Source of the DNA: Gluconobacter cerevisiae
Lineage (GTDB): Bacteria > Pseudomonadota > Alphaproteobacteria > Acetobacterales > Acetobacteraceae
Assembly: GCF_015244675.1 (NCBI RefSeq)
Contig: NZ_JABCQO010000001.1
Span: forward strand, 62,001 to 126,000
Direction: 5' to 3'
Length of the DNA stretch: 64,000 nucleotides
Of the stretch, positions 54,373-63,831 are shown in pieces. The notes under the pieces were generated by a model. That model had not been told where the DNA came from, did not search any database, and saw only the letters and a list, made by a program, of their open reading frames with translations. The translations under genes and the position numbers were made by a program. How positions within the stretch are numbered: the first letter of the stretch is position 1; every line of letters begins with the position of its first letter.

Positions 54373-57300
54373 TCAGTCGTCGTTAAGCAGAAGGGCCAGT
54401 TTGCGATTGAATGTCTCGACTGTGAAGGGTTTGACCAGAAGGGCGCAACCGGGTGCAAGAGCCTGATTCCCAAGGATATTCTGCTCGGCATATCCCGTGA
54501 TGAACAGCACTTTGAGCAATGGCCAGCGCGCCAGCATCTGCTCGCCCAGTTCGCGCCCGTTCATGCCGCCGGGCATCCCGATATCGCTGATGAGAAGCGC
54601 AGGGGGCTCCCCCTCCGCCACAAGCGCCTTCGCGGACGGCCCATCGCACGCGCCCTGCACGATCCCGCCCAGATCCGCCACCATATCCATCACGATCATC
54701 CGCACCGCCTCCTCGTCATCCACGACGAGAACACGCAGCCCTTCCAGAAGACGGGGCTGTGGCCCCTCAGGCAGCGGAGGAGGTTCGGGGCGCAGTGTTT
54801 CCTGCCCTTCATAGCGCGGCAGCCAGAGCGATACGACGGTCCCCTGCCCAGGAGTGGAGCGGATGTCCACCTGGCCCCCCGACTGCTGGGTAAAGCCGTA
54901 AATCATGCTCAACCCCAACCCGGTGCCCGCACCCAGTGGTTTGGTCGTAAAAAACGGATCAAAAACCCGTTGAACAATCTCGGGCGGCATCCCGCAGCCC
55001 TCGTCCTGCACCGTCAGAACAACATAATCGCCCGGTGGAATGGACATTTCAGCGGCATTCGCGCGACCCAAAATCCAGTTGGCACTCTTCAGCCGCAACA
55101 TGCTGCCCTGCTCATGCATGGCATCGCGGGCATTGATGCACAGATTCAGAACCGCATTTTCGAGCTGATTGGCGTCCACCCGCGTCCGCCACAGATCCGG
55201 CTGAAGATCAAGAACAAGGTCTATGCCCGGCCCGACCGTCCCCCGCAGCAGGCTTTCCAACCCGCGAACCAGCATATTCATATCCGTGAGGCTCGGATCG
55301 AGGGTCTGCCGCCGCGAGAACGCCAGCAGACGATGGGTCAGGGACGCCGCCCGGCGCACCGCTTCCTGCGACGCCGTGATGTACCGCCCCAGACCGTCCG
55401 TCCGACCCTGCGCAATCCGCAGCCCGAGAAGTTCAAGCCCCCCGCCGATTCCGGCCAGAAGATTGTTGAAATCATGCGCCAGACCGCCCGTAAGCTGCCC
55501 GACAGCTTCCATCTTCTGGGCCTGACGGAGCTGTTCCTCCAGTTCGTTGCGTTCGGTCAGATCCCGCCCGATCGCATAGATCGCATCGCCCTCGTCATTA
55601 CAACTCCAGTTATAGGTCCGCCAGGAGCCGTCATGCCGCCGCATCCGCACATCCAGCCCCGCAGCCGGCCAGGGCGTACCCTTCATAAGACGCGCAAAGG
55701 TGTCACGGACTGTCCGCTTGTCATCGGGATGGCACAACGCATCCAGTCTCAGACCAGCAAGCTCGTCCATCCTGTAGCCCTGCATCTCTTCCCAACTCGG
55801 GCTGACCGCAACGTAATAGCCGTGACGGTCGATGATGACGAACAGGTCCTTCGCGATATTCCACAGCCGGTCGCGCTCGCGGGTCCGTTGCAGAATCCGC
55901 TCTTCGAGCATGACATTCAGGTCGCGGATCTGCTGCTGGGTCCGTGCCTGACGCATAGAGGCATGAGTGCGGTCAGCCACGGCGCGGGTGAAGACGATTT
56001 CTTCATTGGTCCAGACATGCGGAGCATCGTGACAAACAAACATCAGCCCCACGAAACGTCCGAATTTGAAAATCGGAATAGCAAGAAACGCGACAATCCC
56101 TTCTGCTTCGTAACGCGCGTCATATCCCGCCGTCAGGGCATCGGTGCGGACATCCGCAATGGCCACAGGCTCGCCACCCCCAAGAAGCGACCTGAACTCA
56201 CCGTAATCGGCGAACATCCGCATTCCCAGAAGCGGGCGCCCGGCCTCGGCCACTCCGCCAACGGTCATGCCGGTGCCGTCGTCATTGATCACACCGTAAC
56301 CCGCACCGCTGGCATCCAGCTCCCGGCAGATGATCCGGGCCGCAACTTCTTCCATCATGCCGGTATCGTCGAGGGCGCGAAGCTGGTCTCCGAGTTCGAC
56401 CAGCGCAGCCTGTCGCAGCGCCTGACGCTTGCTCCGGTTAATATCGAAAACAATGCCGGGGAAACGGGCCACGCGCCCTTCGTCCCCCAGATCGCAGCGA
56501 CCATTGCCCTCAAACCAGCGCAGTCCCGCCGGGGTCTCTACCCGGAATTCAAAACGGCATTTTCCTCCCCGCCGCGTCGCTGCAGTGACGGCCTGCACGA
56601 CGGCGAACCTGTCCCGCGGGTCCACGGCATCGTAAATAATGTTCGGCATGACGCCTTCACGCAGCCGGGCCGGGTCCAGCCCCAGCGTCATGGCCAGCCG
56701 GGCATCCCCCGTCATACGCGAAGTACTGTCGTCCCACATCCACGTCCCGGCAATCGCACCGGCATCAAGCGCGAGCTGAAGCCGCTCGGCAGACTGGTTT
56801 GCGTCTGTCAGATCACGTCCGATGGCCAGCAGACGCTGTACGTCACCGTCCTCTCCGAAAACAGGCGTAACCACCACGTCCCAGAAGCGGCGGGTGCCCT
56901 TCATGGTCATGGAATACCCCTGAAACCGCGCCGTCTCCCCTTCAAGGGCGCTCTGCACTGCCAGAGCCGCCCGCCGACGCGGCTGCCCACGCCACAGGTC
57001 CACCCAGGGCAGTCCGTGCATAATGATCGGACTGTCCATTTCCATGGACCGAACGCCCCCTTCGTTGACGAAGCGGATACAGCCATCGCAGTCGAGAATA
57101 TGGATGCAGTCCGGTAGGCTCGACAGCAGCAGCCGGGTAAAGGATTCACTGGAGCGCAGGGTTTCCGCCGTCAGAGACGCAGAAGAAACGTCCATTGCCA
57201 GACCGACACTACGGCGGCCGTCAGGTCGGCTTTCATCCTCGCGCCAACCCCGTAGCAGCACATGCCGGAGCATGGGGGTGCCTTGCGAAGCATGTTTTCC

Positions 57301-58014
57301 GGACGGATACGCAGATCGCGAAGGGACCAGAATTCGGAAACGAAGCTCGTAACAGCCTTCGTCCCGCAGGTCGTCCTCGATGCTGCCATCATAGAGCAGC
57401 TGGTCTTCCGGGTGCAGAAATGCCAGAAGTTCGTCGATGGGCACTCCCACCGCCAGACGCTCAGGCGGCAACCCCCACAGCCCAGCGAAACGCGCGTCTC
57501 CCGTCACCATTCGCATCGCGAAATCACAGCGATAGAACGCAACATCCACCGTGTCGGCGACACGCTGCATCCGGAGCTCCATCCGCTCCACGATCGCATG
57601 TTCCTGACTGACGCCCTCCTCTTGCGAGGAAGAAACAGCATGTTCGCGCAGCAGATCATCAACCTGCAACCCACACAGGGCACGGACATGCTCCAGCGCC
57701 GGAGCGTTCTGCCGCACACACAGCCAGACTTCCACGGCACCCGAGCGCACCGGCAGAAGACAGACCGTACACGCACCGAGGGACTGGCCATCCATGAGAC
57801 AGGCCGCGCCCTCGGCAGCAATCGCACTCCCCCTGCCCCCAAGAATGCGCACGCCCTGAACGTCACGCACCAGCAGCGCTGCCTCTCCCCCGCCTTCCGC
57901 CGCCGCAAGAGCCAGAAGATGACTGCACAGAATGGACGCACGCCCACCGGAAGGAGAAGGATGCAGCACCAGCGCGTCCATATCTCCATCCGTCTCCTGC
58001 ATGCGATTCACCAT
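54373..58014 (-). CDS. Hybrid sensor histidine kinase with PAS and GAF domains
   Basis: The 1213-residue protein has an N-terminal region (1-130) that I cannot assign, then PAS/PAC units near 150-270, 290-400, 410-520 and 720-820, and a GAF domain near 545-700 (DDTGMMEEVAARIICREL). A HisKA box with His847 follows (QLTGGLAHDFNNLLAGIGG), then an HATPase (NLCINARDAMHE, DEGCGMPPEIVQ, GAGTGLGLSMIYGFTQQSGG) and a C-terminal receiver with Asp1144 (LLISDIGMPGG). No transmembrane helix is evident, so it is probably a cytosolic sensor. GGAGG precedes ATG 58014. No separate response regulator is adjacent, so downstream output must be elsewhere. Confidence 0.93.
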   Translation of the reverse strand: MVNRMQETDGDMDALVLHPSPSGGRASILCSHLLALAAAEGGGEAALLVRDVQGVRILGGRGSAIAAEGAACLMDGQSLGACTVCLLPVRSGAVEVWLCVRQNAPALEHVRALCGLQVDDLLREHAVSSSQEEGVSQEHAIVERMELRMQRVADTVDVAFYRCDFAMRMVTGDARFAGLWGLPPERLAVGVPIDELLAFLHPEDQLLYDGSIEDDLRDEGCYELRFRILVPSRSAYPSGKHASQGTPMLRHVLLRGWREDESRPDGRRSVGLAMDVSSASLTAETLRSSESFTRLLLSSLPDCIHILDCDGCIRFVNEGGVRSMEMDSPIIMHGLPWVDLWRGQPRRRAALAVQSALEGETARFQGYSMTMKGTRRFWDVVVTPVFGEDGDVQRLLAIGRDLTDANQSAERLQLALDAGAIAGTWMWDDSTSRMTGDARLAMTLGLDPARLREGVMPNIIYDAVDPRDRFAVVQAVTAATRRGGKCRFEFRVETPAGLRWFEGNGRCDLGDEGRVARFPGIVFDINRSKRQALRQAALVELGDQLRALDDTGMMEEVAARIICRELDASGAGYGVINDDGTGMTVGGVAEAGRPLLGMRMFADYGEFRSLLGGGEPVAIADVRTDALTAGYDARYEAEGIVAFLAIPIFKFGRFVGLMFVCHDAPHVWTNEEIVFTRAVADRTHASMRQARTQQQIRDLNVMLEERILQRTRERDRLWNIAKDLFVIIDRHGYYVAVSPSWEEMQGYRMDELAGLRLDALCHPDDKRTVRDTFARLMKGTPWPAAGLDVRMRRHDGSWRTYNWSCNDEGDAIYAIGRDLTERNELEEQLRQAQKMEAVGQLTGGLAHDFNNLLAGIGGGLELLGLRIAQGRTDGLGRYITASQEAVRRAASLTHRLLAFSRRQTLDPSLTDMNMLVRGLESLLRGTVGPGIDLVLDLQPDLWRTRVDANQLENAVLNLCINARDAMHEQGSMLRLKSANWILGRANAAEMSIPPGDYVVLTVQDEGCGMPPEIVQRVFDPFFTTKPLGAGTGLGLSMIYGFTQQSGGQVDIRSTPGQGTVVSLWLPRYEGQETLRPEPPPLPEGPQPRLLEGLRVLVVDDEEAVRMIVMDMVADLGGIVQGACDGPSAKALVAEGEPPALLISDIGMPGGMNGRELGEQMLARWPLLKVLFITGYAEQNILGNQALAPGCALLVKPFTVETFNRKLALLLNDD

Positions 58015-58186
58015 TCCGCCTCCTCAGCCCTGCCCGTCCGAATACATTCCCACTCGGAACTGCGTCCCCTCCATAGCAGATCCGGTGTTTACCGTATCCT
58101 GTCAGAAACCTCCGCAGAATGATGCGCCACTTTTTCGCGCGCCCTACGTTTGTATCGGAACGTGATCACATTTTCAGGAGTCTTCC

Positions 58187-58981
58187 ATGCTGAACCTCGA
58201 TCTGAGCGGCCGCACCGCCCTCGTCACTGGCTCAACCAGCGGGATCGGTCTGGCCATCGCCCGACGTTTGGGCGAAACGGGAGCCACCGTCATTATCAAT
58301 GGCCGCAAGCAGGACAGCGTGGACGGCGCGCTTGAGAAGCTGTCCAAGGCTGTTCCGGGCGGGACTTTTCGTAGCGTCGTTGCTGATGTCGGCACAGCCG
58401 AAGGGTGCAAGACACTGTTCGGGGCTGAAGGCAGCGTCGATATTCTCGTCAACAATGCGGGGATCTTCGGGCCGAACGATTTCTTCCAGACAACGGATGA
58501 AAGCTGGGCGCATCTGTTCGAGGTTAACCTGTTCTCCGGTGTTCGCCTGTCCAAGGCCTATCTGCCGGGGATGAAAGAACGCAACTGGGGGCGTGTTTTG
58601 TTCATCTCCTCGGAATCCGCGCTGAATATTCCTGTCGAGATGGTGGATTACGGCGTCAGCAAAACCGCCATGCTGGGGCTTTCCCGCGGACTGGCGAAGC
58701 TGATGGCGGGTACGAATGTGACGGTCAACGCGATCCTCCCCGGCCCCACTCTGTCCGAAGGCGTTGAAGACATGCTGAAAGCCCAGAACCCCGACAGCAC
58801 CCGCCCGGTCGCGGAACTGGCAGCGGAGTTCGTTCAGAAACACCGGCCAAGCAACATCCTGCGCCGCATGGCCACGGTGGACGAAGTGGCCAATCTCGTC
58901 GCCTATACCGCCTCTCCGCTGGCCTCCGCCACCACAGGCGCCGCCCTGCGCGTCGACGGCGGAACTGTTGACACCATTTAA
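58187..58981 (+). CDS. SDR family oxidoreductase
   Basis: This 264-residue classical SDR has TGSTSGIGLAIARRL (coenzyme site), NNAG (DILVNNAGIFGP), Ser and Tyr-x3-Lys (FISSESALNIPVEMVDYGVSK) and a C-terminal ALRVDGGTVDTI. The substrate is unknown; Gluconobacter has many such polyol/ketone reductases. GGAG in front of ATG 58187 gives a strong start. Its stop codon directly abuts the stop of the convergent FUSC gene. Confidence 0.9.
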   Translation: MLNLDLSGRTALVTGSTSGIGLAIARRLGETGATVIINGRKQDSVDGALEKLSKAVPGGTFRSVVADVGTAEGCKTLFGAEGSVDILVNNAGIFGPNDFFQTTDESWAHLFEVNLFSGVRLSKAYLPGMKERNWGRVLFISSESALNIPVEMVDYGVSKTAMLGLSRGLAKLMAGTNVTVNAILPGPTLSEGVEDMLKAQNPDSTRPVAELAAEFVQKHRPSNILRRMATVDEVANLVAYTASPLASATTGAALRVDGGTVDTI

Positions 58982-60835
58982 TCACGCAACTGGCGGAACA
59001 TCCTCTGCCAGTCCCCGCAAAGCGCCCTGGATGTCGGACGTGACATCCGGGCTTTTGTGAAGGGAGCACAGAACCGTTCGCGCAAGAGGCCTCGCAGCGT
59101 CGCCCTGACGAAACCAGGCCCGCAAAAAGACCTGTAACCGTTTGCGCACAGTGACAGACGTGACATTCAGCGCAGCAGCATCGCGCAGTTCGATCACCCA
59201 GACCCCAAGAGTCATCGCGTGAAGATGCCGAGCCATATAAGCCAGCATCATGTCGCGCGGCACCCCCTGACAGTTACGGACGGCACGCACCATGCTCGCA
59301 GCGTTGATTGCGAGCCACTGGTGAACGGTTTGACCATTGCCGCCCAGCCCACCGCGTGCGGTCAGACGGAGCTGCTTTTCGACCCACGCCGAGGTCCGTT
59401 TGAGATGACTGTCAGCCCTGAACGGAAACACCACACCAAACGTGACACGCGTGAAAAGAACCGCCCCGAGAAACGCACTCGCGCCATTAAGAAACGAAAC
59501 CTCATCATAGCGCATGAGGTTCGACGGCCCGATCAGGACAGGCAGGAACATGTTGAACGAAAATGCATGGTTCACGAGCTTTGGCGCGCGCGCGGCCAAT
59601 CCTCCGACCACCATCGGGATCAGCAGAAGCAGCGCCAGATATTCCGGCACAGTGACGGCAGGTACCACAAGAAACGCATAAATCCCCGCAACACCCGCGC
59701 ACCAGACGGCCCCGCGATAAAAACCTGAAGATGCCAGAGCAGGGATTTCGCGGGTTGCCAGCAGCCCATAAACGAGCGCCACGAAGGAGACGAACGCCGG
59801 ACCGGACGGCCAGGCGGTGACTTCCCATAAAAGCCACGCCCCGATGATACCGGTCGCGGCCCGCAACCCGTTAAGGACCGCTTCCAGCATATGCCGTGGG
59901 GAACGCGTCCGAAACGTAAAACCGTCATGACGCGGCGGATCAATAATCGCCTCGATATGGCGATGCGCGGCCTCAAGATCCCGATCGACGCCACTCCCGC
60001 TTGTCCCACCCTGCGCCCGGGCCAGAACAGCGAGAAGACGCGCCAGAACCGCCCGTGCATGATCCGCGCTTCGCCGGGTGCCTGAGCCCATCTCAAGCAC
60101 ATCGAATTCAATGCGCGCATTCGCATCGACCAGTTCGGTCAGCAGACGGCTTTCGGCTTCCGGGTCGGAACCTCCCTTCCGCACTCCCTCCGCATGGGTC
60201 GCGACTTTCGACGTGATCTGTTTCAGACGCGTCAACAGCCTTGCCTTGGCCTCCTTCTGCACATTCGGCAAAAAAAGAGCCGCCAGAACCGCTTCACACA
60301 GCGTCCCGAGCATGATGTAGGTTCCGCGCGCCATAGCCACATTAAACACATCATCAGGCTGGCTGATCGCCCCGGTCGCCACGATGGCAGACGTGAAACT
60401 GATGACGAGAAGCCCATAGCGGCGATAACCGTCAAGGAACGTTGCCCAGCCGCAGCAAAGTCCGATCCATACAGCGAGCGCGATGAAGAACAGTCCGGCC
60501 TGCTGGGGAAAGGCCGCGATCAGGGCCACCCCCATGCAGCCACCGATAATGGTGCCCACAAAGCGCCACCGCGCCTTGGACAGGCTCTCACCACGGGAGG
60601 CCGTCGCCACGACCCAGACAGTCAGGGGCGCCCATTGCGGACTACCCAGTTCCATCCACATGGCGATCAGCAAAGACAGGATCGCCGCAACGGAAGTCCG
60701 GACCGCAAAGCCCAGATCTTTCGCAGAAGGCGCAAACAGCCATCCCCAACGCTGGATCAGGACATCCCGCAATTCCGACCAGAATGGTGTCCCCGATGCC
60801 GCGAGACCGGCTGCTCTCCCACCCAAGCCTGACAT
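58982..60835 (-). CDS. FUSC family efflux transporter
   Basis: The 617-residue inner-membrane protein has the two-halves layout of fusaric-acid/AaeB-type transporters: hydrophobic helices near 35-170 (DLGFAVRTSVAAILSLLIAM, LTVWVVATASRGESLSKARW), a cytosolic stretch near 175-310, and a second helix group near 320-450 (LRAATGIIGAWLLWEVTAWP). Such proteins expel aromatic acids; the cargo here is unknown. ATG 60835 follows GGGCGGGA. A TTG at 60886 would add 17 residues. A LysR regulator gene lies directly upstream, 94 nt away on the same strand. Confidence 0.88.
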   Translation of the reverse strand: MSGLGGRAAGLAASGTPFWSELRDVLIQRWGWLFAPSAKDLGFAVRTSVAAILSLLIAMWMELGSPQWAPLTVWVVATASRGESLSKARWRFVGTIIGGCMGVALIAAFPQQAGLFFIALAVWIGLCCGWATFLDGYRRYGLLVISFTSAIVATGAISQPDDVFNVAMARGTYIMLGTLCEAVLAALFLPNVQKEAKARLLTRLKQITSKVATHAEGVRKGGSDPEAESRLLTELVDANARIEFDVLEMGSGTRRSADHARAVLARLLAVLARAQGGTSGSGVDRDLEAAHRHIEAIIDPPRHDGFTFRTRSPRHMLEAVLNGLRAATGIIGAWLLWEVTAWPSGPAFVSFVALVYGLLATREIPALASSGFYRGAVWCAGVAGIYAFLVVPAVTVPEYLALLLLIPMVVGGLAARAPKLVNHAFSFNMFLPVLIGPSNLMRYDEVSFLNGASAFLGAVLFTRVTFGVVFPFRADSHLKRTSAWVEKQLRLTARGGLGGNGQTVHQWLAINAASMVRAVRNCQGVPRDMMLAYMARHLHAMTLGVWVIELRDAAALNVTSVTVRKRLQVFLRAWFRQGDAARPLARTVLCSLHKSPDVTSDIQGALRGLAEDVPPVA

Positions 60836-60929
60836 TTTCCCGCCCGAAAAGCCGCGATTTTCGGAGCGCTGCACAATACTGTCCAAGACATTATCGTGAT
60901 CGCGTCATAAACAGAGCTTATGAAAAGCC

Positions 60930-61835
60930 TCAGACAGTCAGCGCATCGTCCAGAACAAGCTGAGTGACGATTTCCCAACTGCGGGACATCAGCGCTGTCT
61001 GCACAGGCTGTTTAAGGCGCACCAGACCGACCTGATAAGACGGACAGGACGCAAGACGGCGGATCTGGAGCGGATTGGCCGGATCCCGCTGGGCAGGCAA
61101 CGCGGCAACCGGCAGGATCGTCGCCAGACGTCCGGCCAGAAGCTCGGCATAGAGCAGCTCGAGCGAGTTCGTTTGAAGCAGGACATTGGGTTTAACATCC
61201 GCTTTCGCAAAACGCTCATCCACAATCTGCCGGGTTCGCATGGCATGCCCCAGAAGAGCGAGGGGATATTCAGCCGCATCAGCCCAGCTGAAGGTTTTGC
61301 GTGACGGCAGCTCCATTCGCGAACCGGCCACAAAAACATATTGCTCCGAATAAAGCAGATGCGTCTCGAAACCCCCATCAGCGGGAACCTGATCCAGATA
61401 GATCAGCCCCATCTGGAGGCGCTGCTCGGTCAGATCATGCAGGATATCGGCGTTGGCTGCGACCGTCAGTTCGATCTGAAGTGCTGGCACGGCAGCCCGC
61501 AGACTTTCCATCAGCGACGGCATGACCTGAATGGCAGGCGGAATTGTCCCGATCGACAATGTGCCACCCGCGACTTCATGCGCAAAATCGGCTTCCTGAC
61601 GCAGGCCGTCCAGCGCGGCAACCGTCTGCCGCGCCCAGGCCAGAACGCGCTCTCCTTCGGGCGTCAGGCCCAGAACACGACGGTTACGCCTAACGATGGG
61701 AACGCCAAGCTCATGTTCAAGCTGACGGATCGCCATCGACAGCGCAGGCTGTGAGACGTTGCAGTGCTCCGCCGCACGAGAAAAATGCCGGTACTGATCC
61801 AGAGCGATAAGATATGTCAGCTGACGCAGAAACAC
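60930..61835 (-). CDS. LysR-type transcriptional regulator
   Basis: The protein has an N-terminal winged HTH (FLRQLTYLIALDQYRHFSRA, then AEHCNVSQPALSMAIRQLEHELG) and a substrate-binding domain (about 90-300; GTLSIGTIPPAIQVMPSLME). A GTG start at 61835 puts the chain exactly at the family beginning (301 residues). The track of open frame continues to a TTG at 61865, which would add 10 residues. LTTRs often control a divergent or adjacent gene, so the FUSC transporter behind it or the sugar symporter across the 222-nt gap are candidate targets. Confidence 0.9.
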   Translation of the reverse strand: MFLRQLTYLIALDQYRHFSRAAEHCNVSQPALSMAIRQLEHELGVPIVRRNRRVLGLTPEGERVLAWARQTVAALDGLRQEADFAHEVAGGTLSIGTIPPAIQVMPSLMESLRAAVPALQIELTVAANADILHDLTEQRLQMGLIYLDQVPADGGFETHLLYSEQYVFVAGSRMELPSRKTFSWADAAEYPLALLGHAMRTRQIVDERFAKADVKPNVLLQTNSLELLYAELLAGRLATILPVAALPAQRDPANPLQIRRLASCPSYQVGLVRLKQPVQTALMSRSWEIVTQLVLDDALTV

Positions 61836-61865
61836 AGGGCTTGTCCATAAACACAGGAAGGCCAA

Positions 61866-62087
61866 GAGTGTGACCCAACTGCATCAGAATGGAAAATCCA
61901 GTCAATTATCACATATGATTTTGAATATTTTCCCAATTATGTGTTATGGTTTAAGGCTAAAGATGGCGAATCATGGTGCCTGTCACAGAATAGCCCTCTC
62001 GCTCGATCTCCGGTTCAGGCTGCCTGCCCGGTTTTTTCTGCTTTTCCCTGACAGGCCCGCCCTGCGGGTCGCCGGAGTTTCCCCGTC
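61866..62087 (+). promoter_or_regulatory. Divergent control region of the LysR and sugar-symporter genes
   Basis: The region is clearly AT-richer than its surroundings at 61900-61970. Within it CACATA (61910-61915) and TATGTG (61938-61943) form an inverted pair with AT-rich flanks, a layout typical of LysR operators. CCGGAG near 62070 is the ribosome-binding site of the symporter. The assignment is tentative. Confidence 0.35.
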
Positions 62088-63494
62088 ATGAGCGACACAG
62101 TGCTCACTCCTTCCGCCACCGCCACCAGACCGCCGATGGTCGGACGTATGATGTTCGCCGTCATTCTGGCCGCAATTGCCGGTCTGATGTTCGGGCTGGA
62201 CGTAGGCGTCATTTCCGGTGCGCTCGGCTTCATCCGCGACGAGTTCCACGCTTCCGATTTCGAACAGTCCTGGATCGTGTCATCCATGATGTTCGGCGCA
62301 GCTCTGGGTGCGCTGGGGGCGGGTCGGATGTCCTACGCGTTCGGACGCCGCCGCGCACTGATCTTCAGTGCGTTCCTGTTCGTGGCAGGCGGGCTGGTCT
62401 GTGCGCTGGCTGCCTCCGTTTCCGCACTGATCCTCGGGCGAGCAATGCTCGGACTGGCCATCGGCATCGGAAGTTTCGTAGCACCGCTCTACATCTCCGA
62501 GGTTTCAGACGAAAGCCGCCGCGGCAGCCTCGTTTCGATGTATCAGCTCATGATCACATTCGGCATCCTGCTGGCCTTCGTGTCCAACGCCATCCTGTCC
62601 TACAGCGGCTCATGGCGCTGGATGCTGGGGATCATGGCCATTCCGGGCGTTTTCTTCCTGATCGGCTCGTTCTTCCTGCCGGACAGCCCGCGCTGGCTGA
62701 TGCTGCGGGGGCGCCATGAGGAAGCCTTGTCCATCATGAAGGAACTGCGCCACGACCCTGAACACGCCCATCAGGAAATCCGCGACATCCGCGCACAGAT
62801 TCATGACCGTCAGCGCGGTCTGGCCATGTTCCTCGAAAACCCGAATTTCCGCCGGGCCGTCATGCTGGGCATCTGCCTTCAGGTCGCGCAGCAGCTCACG
62901 GGCATCAACGTCGTAATGTACTATGCCCCGCGTATCTTTCAGGAGGTCGGCTTCGGCTCCAGCGGACAGATGTGGGGCACGGCGATCGTCGGTGTGGTCA
63001 ACTGGCTTGCGACCTTCATCGCCATTGCTTTCGCGGATAGCTGGGGCCGTCGCCAGATGCTGATCACCGGCTTTGCCATCATGGCAACCGGACTGGCCAT
63101 GCTCGCCGCCATCATGTCAGGAATCGTCGGAACGTCAGACCTGTCTCATTACCTCGCGATTGCGGTCCTGCTGTGCTTCATCGCAGGCTTCGCGTTCTCG
63201 GCCGGTCCGCTGGTCTGGGTGCTGTGCTCGGAAGTCATGCCGCTTCAGGGACGCGACTTCGGCATCACCTGCTCGACGGTCACAAACTGGGTTACGAACA
63301 TGGTTGTCGGTGCGACGTTCCTCGGACTGCTGAGTTCGCTGGGATCGGCTAACACCTTCTGGCTCTATGCCGGACTGAATGCGCTGTTCATTTTCCTGGT
63401 GCTGTTCTTCGTCCCCGAGACCAAAGGCGTCTCTCTGGAGTCCATCGAGATCCGCCTCAACAAGGGTATCAAACTGCGCGATATCGGCCGCTAA
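62088..63494 (+). CDS. Sugar/proton symporter (MFS sugar porter, GalP-like)
   Basis: The 468-residue carrier has 12 predicted helices and the sugar-porter signatures: GLMFGLDVGVISGALGF (helix 1), GRMSYAFGRRRALI (R-x-G-R-R/K loop), PLYISEVSDESRRGSLVSMY, RGRHEEALSIMKEL in the middle loop, QQLTGINVVMYYAPRI in helix 7 and PETKGVSLESIE at the C-terminus. E. coli relatives (GalP, AraE, XylE) move galactose, arabinose or xylose with protons. Galactose/glucose is likely but unproven. It is monocistronic and ends in a strong terminator. Confidence 0.93.
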   Translation: MSDTVLTPSATATRPPMVGRMMFAVILAAIAGLMFGLDVGVISGALGFIRDEFHASDFEQSWIVSSMMFGAALGALGAGRMSYAFGRRRALIFSAFLFVAGGLVCALAASVSALILGRAMLGLAIGIGSFVAPLYISEVSDESRRGSLVSMYQLMITFGILLAFVSNAILSYSGSWRWMLGIMAIPGVFFLIGSFFLPDSPRWLMLRGRHEEALSIMKELRHDPEHAHQEIRDIRAQIHDRQRGLAMFLENPNFRRAVMLGICLQVAQQLTGINVVMYYAPRIFQEVGFGSSGQMWGTAIVGVVNWLATFIAIAFADSWGRRQMLITGFAIMATGLAMLAAIMSGIVGTSDLSHYLAIAVLLCFIAGFAFSAGPLVWVLCSEVMPLQGRDFGITCSTVTNWVTNMVVGATFLGLLSSLGSANTFWLYAGLNALFIFLVLFFVPETKGVSLESIEIRLNKGIKLRDIGR

Positions 63495-63510
63495 GGCCCG
63501 CGCTGGAAGC

Positions 63511-63553
63511 ATAAAAAAGCCCCCGCTCCAACCGGAACGGGGGCTTTTTTTAC
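63511..63553. terminator. Bidirectional intrinsic terminator between symporter and Pmp3 genes
   Basis: AAAAAAGCCCCCG pairs with CGGGGGCTTTTTT (7-bp GC core plus A/T flank), with an inner TCC/GGA pair. Runs of A and T on both sides allow termination on either strand. Confidence 0.95.
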
Positions 63554-63563
63554 ACTCGGAATT

Positions 63564-63749
63564 TCAGCCGCGGGATGAGGCGATCTTGCGATCGGTTTTG
63601 TACTGGCTGAGCGCATAAACCGACCAGATGGCAGCCGGAATCCAGCCAATGATCGTCACCTGAAGCAGCAGGCACACCAGACCGGCAAACGGACGGCCAA
63701 TGGTGAAGAACTGGAGCCAGGGCAGAAGCAGGGCAAGAATGAGACGCAT
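63564..63749 (-). CDS. YqaE/Pmp3-family small membrane protein
   Basis: This 61-residue protein contains two hydrophobic helices (MRLILALLLPWLQFF and VCLLLQVTIIGWIPAAIWSV) joined by a short loop, and a charged end (QYKTDRK). IIGWIPAAIWSVYAL matches the Pmp3/UPF0057 signature. Homologues influence membrane potential and stress tolerance; the exact role is unknown. AAAGGAG lies seven bases before the ATG. A bidirectional terminator follows. Confidence 0.88.
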   Translation of the reverse strand: MRLILALLLPWLQFFTIGRPFAGLVCLLLQVTIIGWIPAAIWSVYALSQYKTDRKIASSRG

Positions 63750-63831
63750 GGGGCTCTCCTTTCACAAAGATGCTTTATCAGCAGTGATCGGGGAGAAACG
63801 CGCCAGATGCAACTCCAGATCCCTCAGACGA

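Noticed and set aside
54301-57117. A 938-codon open frame antisense to the hybrid kinase, and similar long antisense frames at 35629-38004, 38061-40166 and 45917-47596
   Set aside because: Such frames are common in GC-rich genes because stop codons are rare on the opposite strand. They have no domain likeness, no ribosome-binding sites, and lie wholly within confidently assigned genes.
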